Shown here in pieces: positions 5,228 through 5,679 of a DNA stretch of 5,679 nt (positions are counted from its first letter, which is position 1; each line of letters opens with the position of its first letter). Position numbers and translations under genes: made by a program. Source of the DNA: Anaerolineales bacterium (lineage in GTDB: Bacteria; Chloroflexota; Anaerolineae; Anaerolineales; E44-bin32); contig DAOWMX010000155.1 in the NCBI GenBank assembly GCA_030642885.1, positions 1-5,679 of the forward strand, given 5' to 3'. The notes below the pieces were generated by a model that ran no database searches, was not told the origin of the DNA, and saw nothing but the letters and a program-made list of their open reading frames with translations.

Positions 5228-5679
5228 TCAATCGACCTGGAGGACGCCCAGCAGTTTAGGATTTACTGGTGCAAGTCCCATAAAATTATCAAAAGTAATT
5301 TCTTCAAAATCAATCGCAAGGGGGCGGCGAATTCGGTCAAATAGTTCGAGATAGCTCGCCTGCACTCTTCGCTCCCAGGGCAATTCCAGCCGATCGGACA
5401 TCTGGCGGATCGACTCGATCGAGGGTCCTTCGATCTCAATGAAGCAACCGAAGGGAAGTTCGTCAAGCATCACCTCGATGAAGTCGATCTGATAGGTTTC
5501 ACGGTACTTCTCGTATAGGGTGGTAACCGTGAAGCCTAATGCTTCTAGTATCTTGCGCCCACCCTCGAAATCATCGATTTCAACCTCTAATTCCTCGCGT
5601 GTTTCTAATTGTCCGCGAGGGCGCTTGAAAGTAAGCGTCGCCCGATTGTCTTGCCGCAGTCGGAGGACATGCTTCTTTC
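5228..5679 (-). CDS. CYTH-domain protein (class IV adenylate cyclase/triphosphatase-like), N-terminus beyond window
   Basis: The last 149 residues of a CYTH-fold protein; the start lies off the right edge. CYTH enzymes bind triphosphorylated substrates with Mg2+ or Mn2+ inside a beta tunnel (CyaB adenylate cyclase, thiamine triphosphatase, inorganic triphosphatase). Counting visible residues from 5677, the tunnel strands are recognisable: LRLRQD (5-10), TLTFKRPR (14-21), TREELEVEI (26-34), YEKYRETYQI (55-64) and LDELPFGCFIEIEG (71-84). These carry alternating Arg, Lys and Glu side chains typical of the family (Arg6, Arg8, Lys18, Arg27, Glu29, Lys57, Arg59, Asp72, Glu81, Glu83). The N-terminal ExExK signature would lie outside the window. 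The form is closest to the CyaB/class IV cyclase branch, but actual activity cannot be assigned. After the domain there is a tail of about 30 residues (FEEITFDNF, APVNPK). It is 24 nt upstream of the mutase gene on the same strand, so the two are probably co-transcribed. Confidence 0.85.
   Translation of the reverse strand, partial: KKHVLRLRQDNRATLTFKRPRGQLETREELEVEIDDFEGGRKILEALGFTVTTLYEKYRETYQIDFIEVMLDELPFGCFIEIEGPSIESIRQMSDRLELPWERRVQASYLELFDRIRRPLAIDFEEITFDNFMGLAPVNPKLLGVLQVD

Overview
The window is an ordinary bacterial chromosomal segment of intermediate GC content. It is built around coenzyme-B12-dependent acyl-CoA carbon-skeleton rearrangement. The stand-alone mutase large subunits, the short clean methylmalonyl-CoA epimerase and the CYTH-domain neighbour would fit a Chloroflexota-type (Anaerolineae-like) or similar deep-branching heterotroph. 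That placement is a judgement from protein character, not from a search. I see no phage, insertion sequence, CRISPR array, tRNA or rRNA.

Layout from left to right: (1) The minus-strand gene at 1-1283 runs off the left edge. It encodes a mutase large subunit whose substrate-contact residues (Phe89, Gln207) match isobutyryl-CoA mutase rather than methylmalonyl-CoA mutase. (2) A 199-bp divergent intergenic region holds a perfect extended -10 promoter for that gene and several TGTA(A)GG-like words. (3) A plus-strand gene at 1483-1947 encodes a small four-helix membrane protein of unknown function, followed by a GC-rich hairpin. (4) A plus-strand YbaK/EbsC-type aminoacyl-tRNA deacylase lies at 2200-2682. 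(5) A 211-bp convergent intergenic region carries a cluster of GAGATC/GATCTC repeats. (6) The minus strand then reads, in transcription order, a CYTH-domain protein cut by the right edge (5679-5228), a methylmalonyl-CoA mutase large subunit (5203-3542) and methylmalonyl-CoA epimerase (3307-2894).

The epimerase converts (2S)- and (2R)-methylmalonyl-CoA. The Tyr/Arg-type mutase interconverts (2R)-methylmalonyl-CoA and succinyl-CoA. Together they form the core of propionyl-CoA assimilation, or of propionate formation in reverse. The Phe/Gln-type paralogue would be expected to handle a non-carboxylated acyl-CoA such as isobutyryl/n-butyryl-CoA. Mutases of this class need a small B12-binding subunit. 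It is not in the window, so it must be encoded elsewhere. The membrane protein, the deacylase and the CYTH protein have no evident metabolic link to the mutases.

I did not find a convincing undescribed system. The most interesting point is the pair of neighbouring mutase paralogues with opposite specificity signatures.
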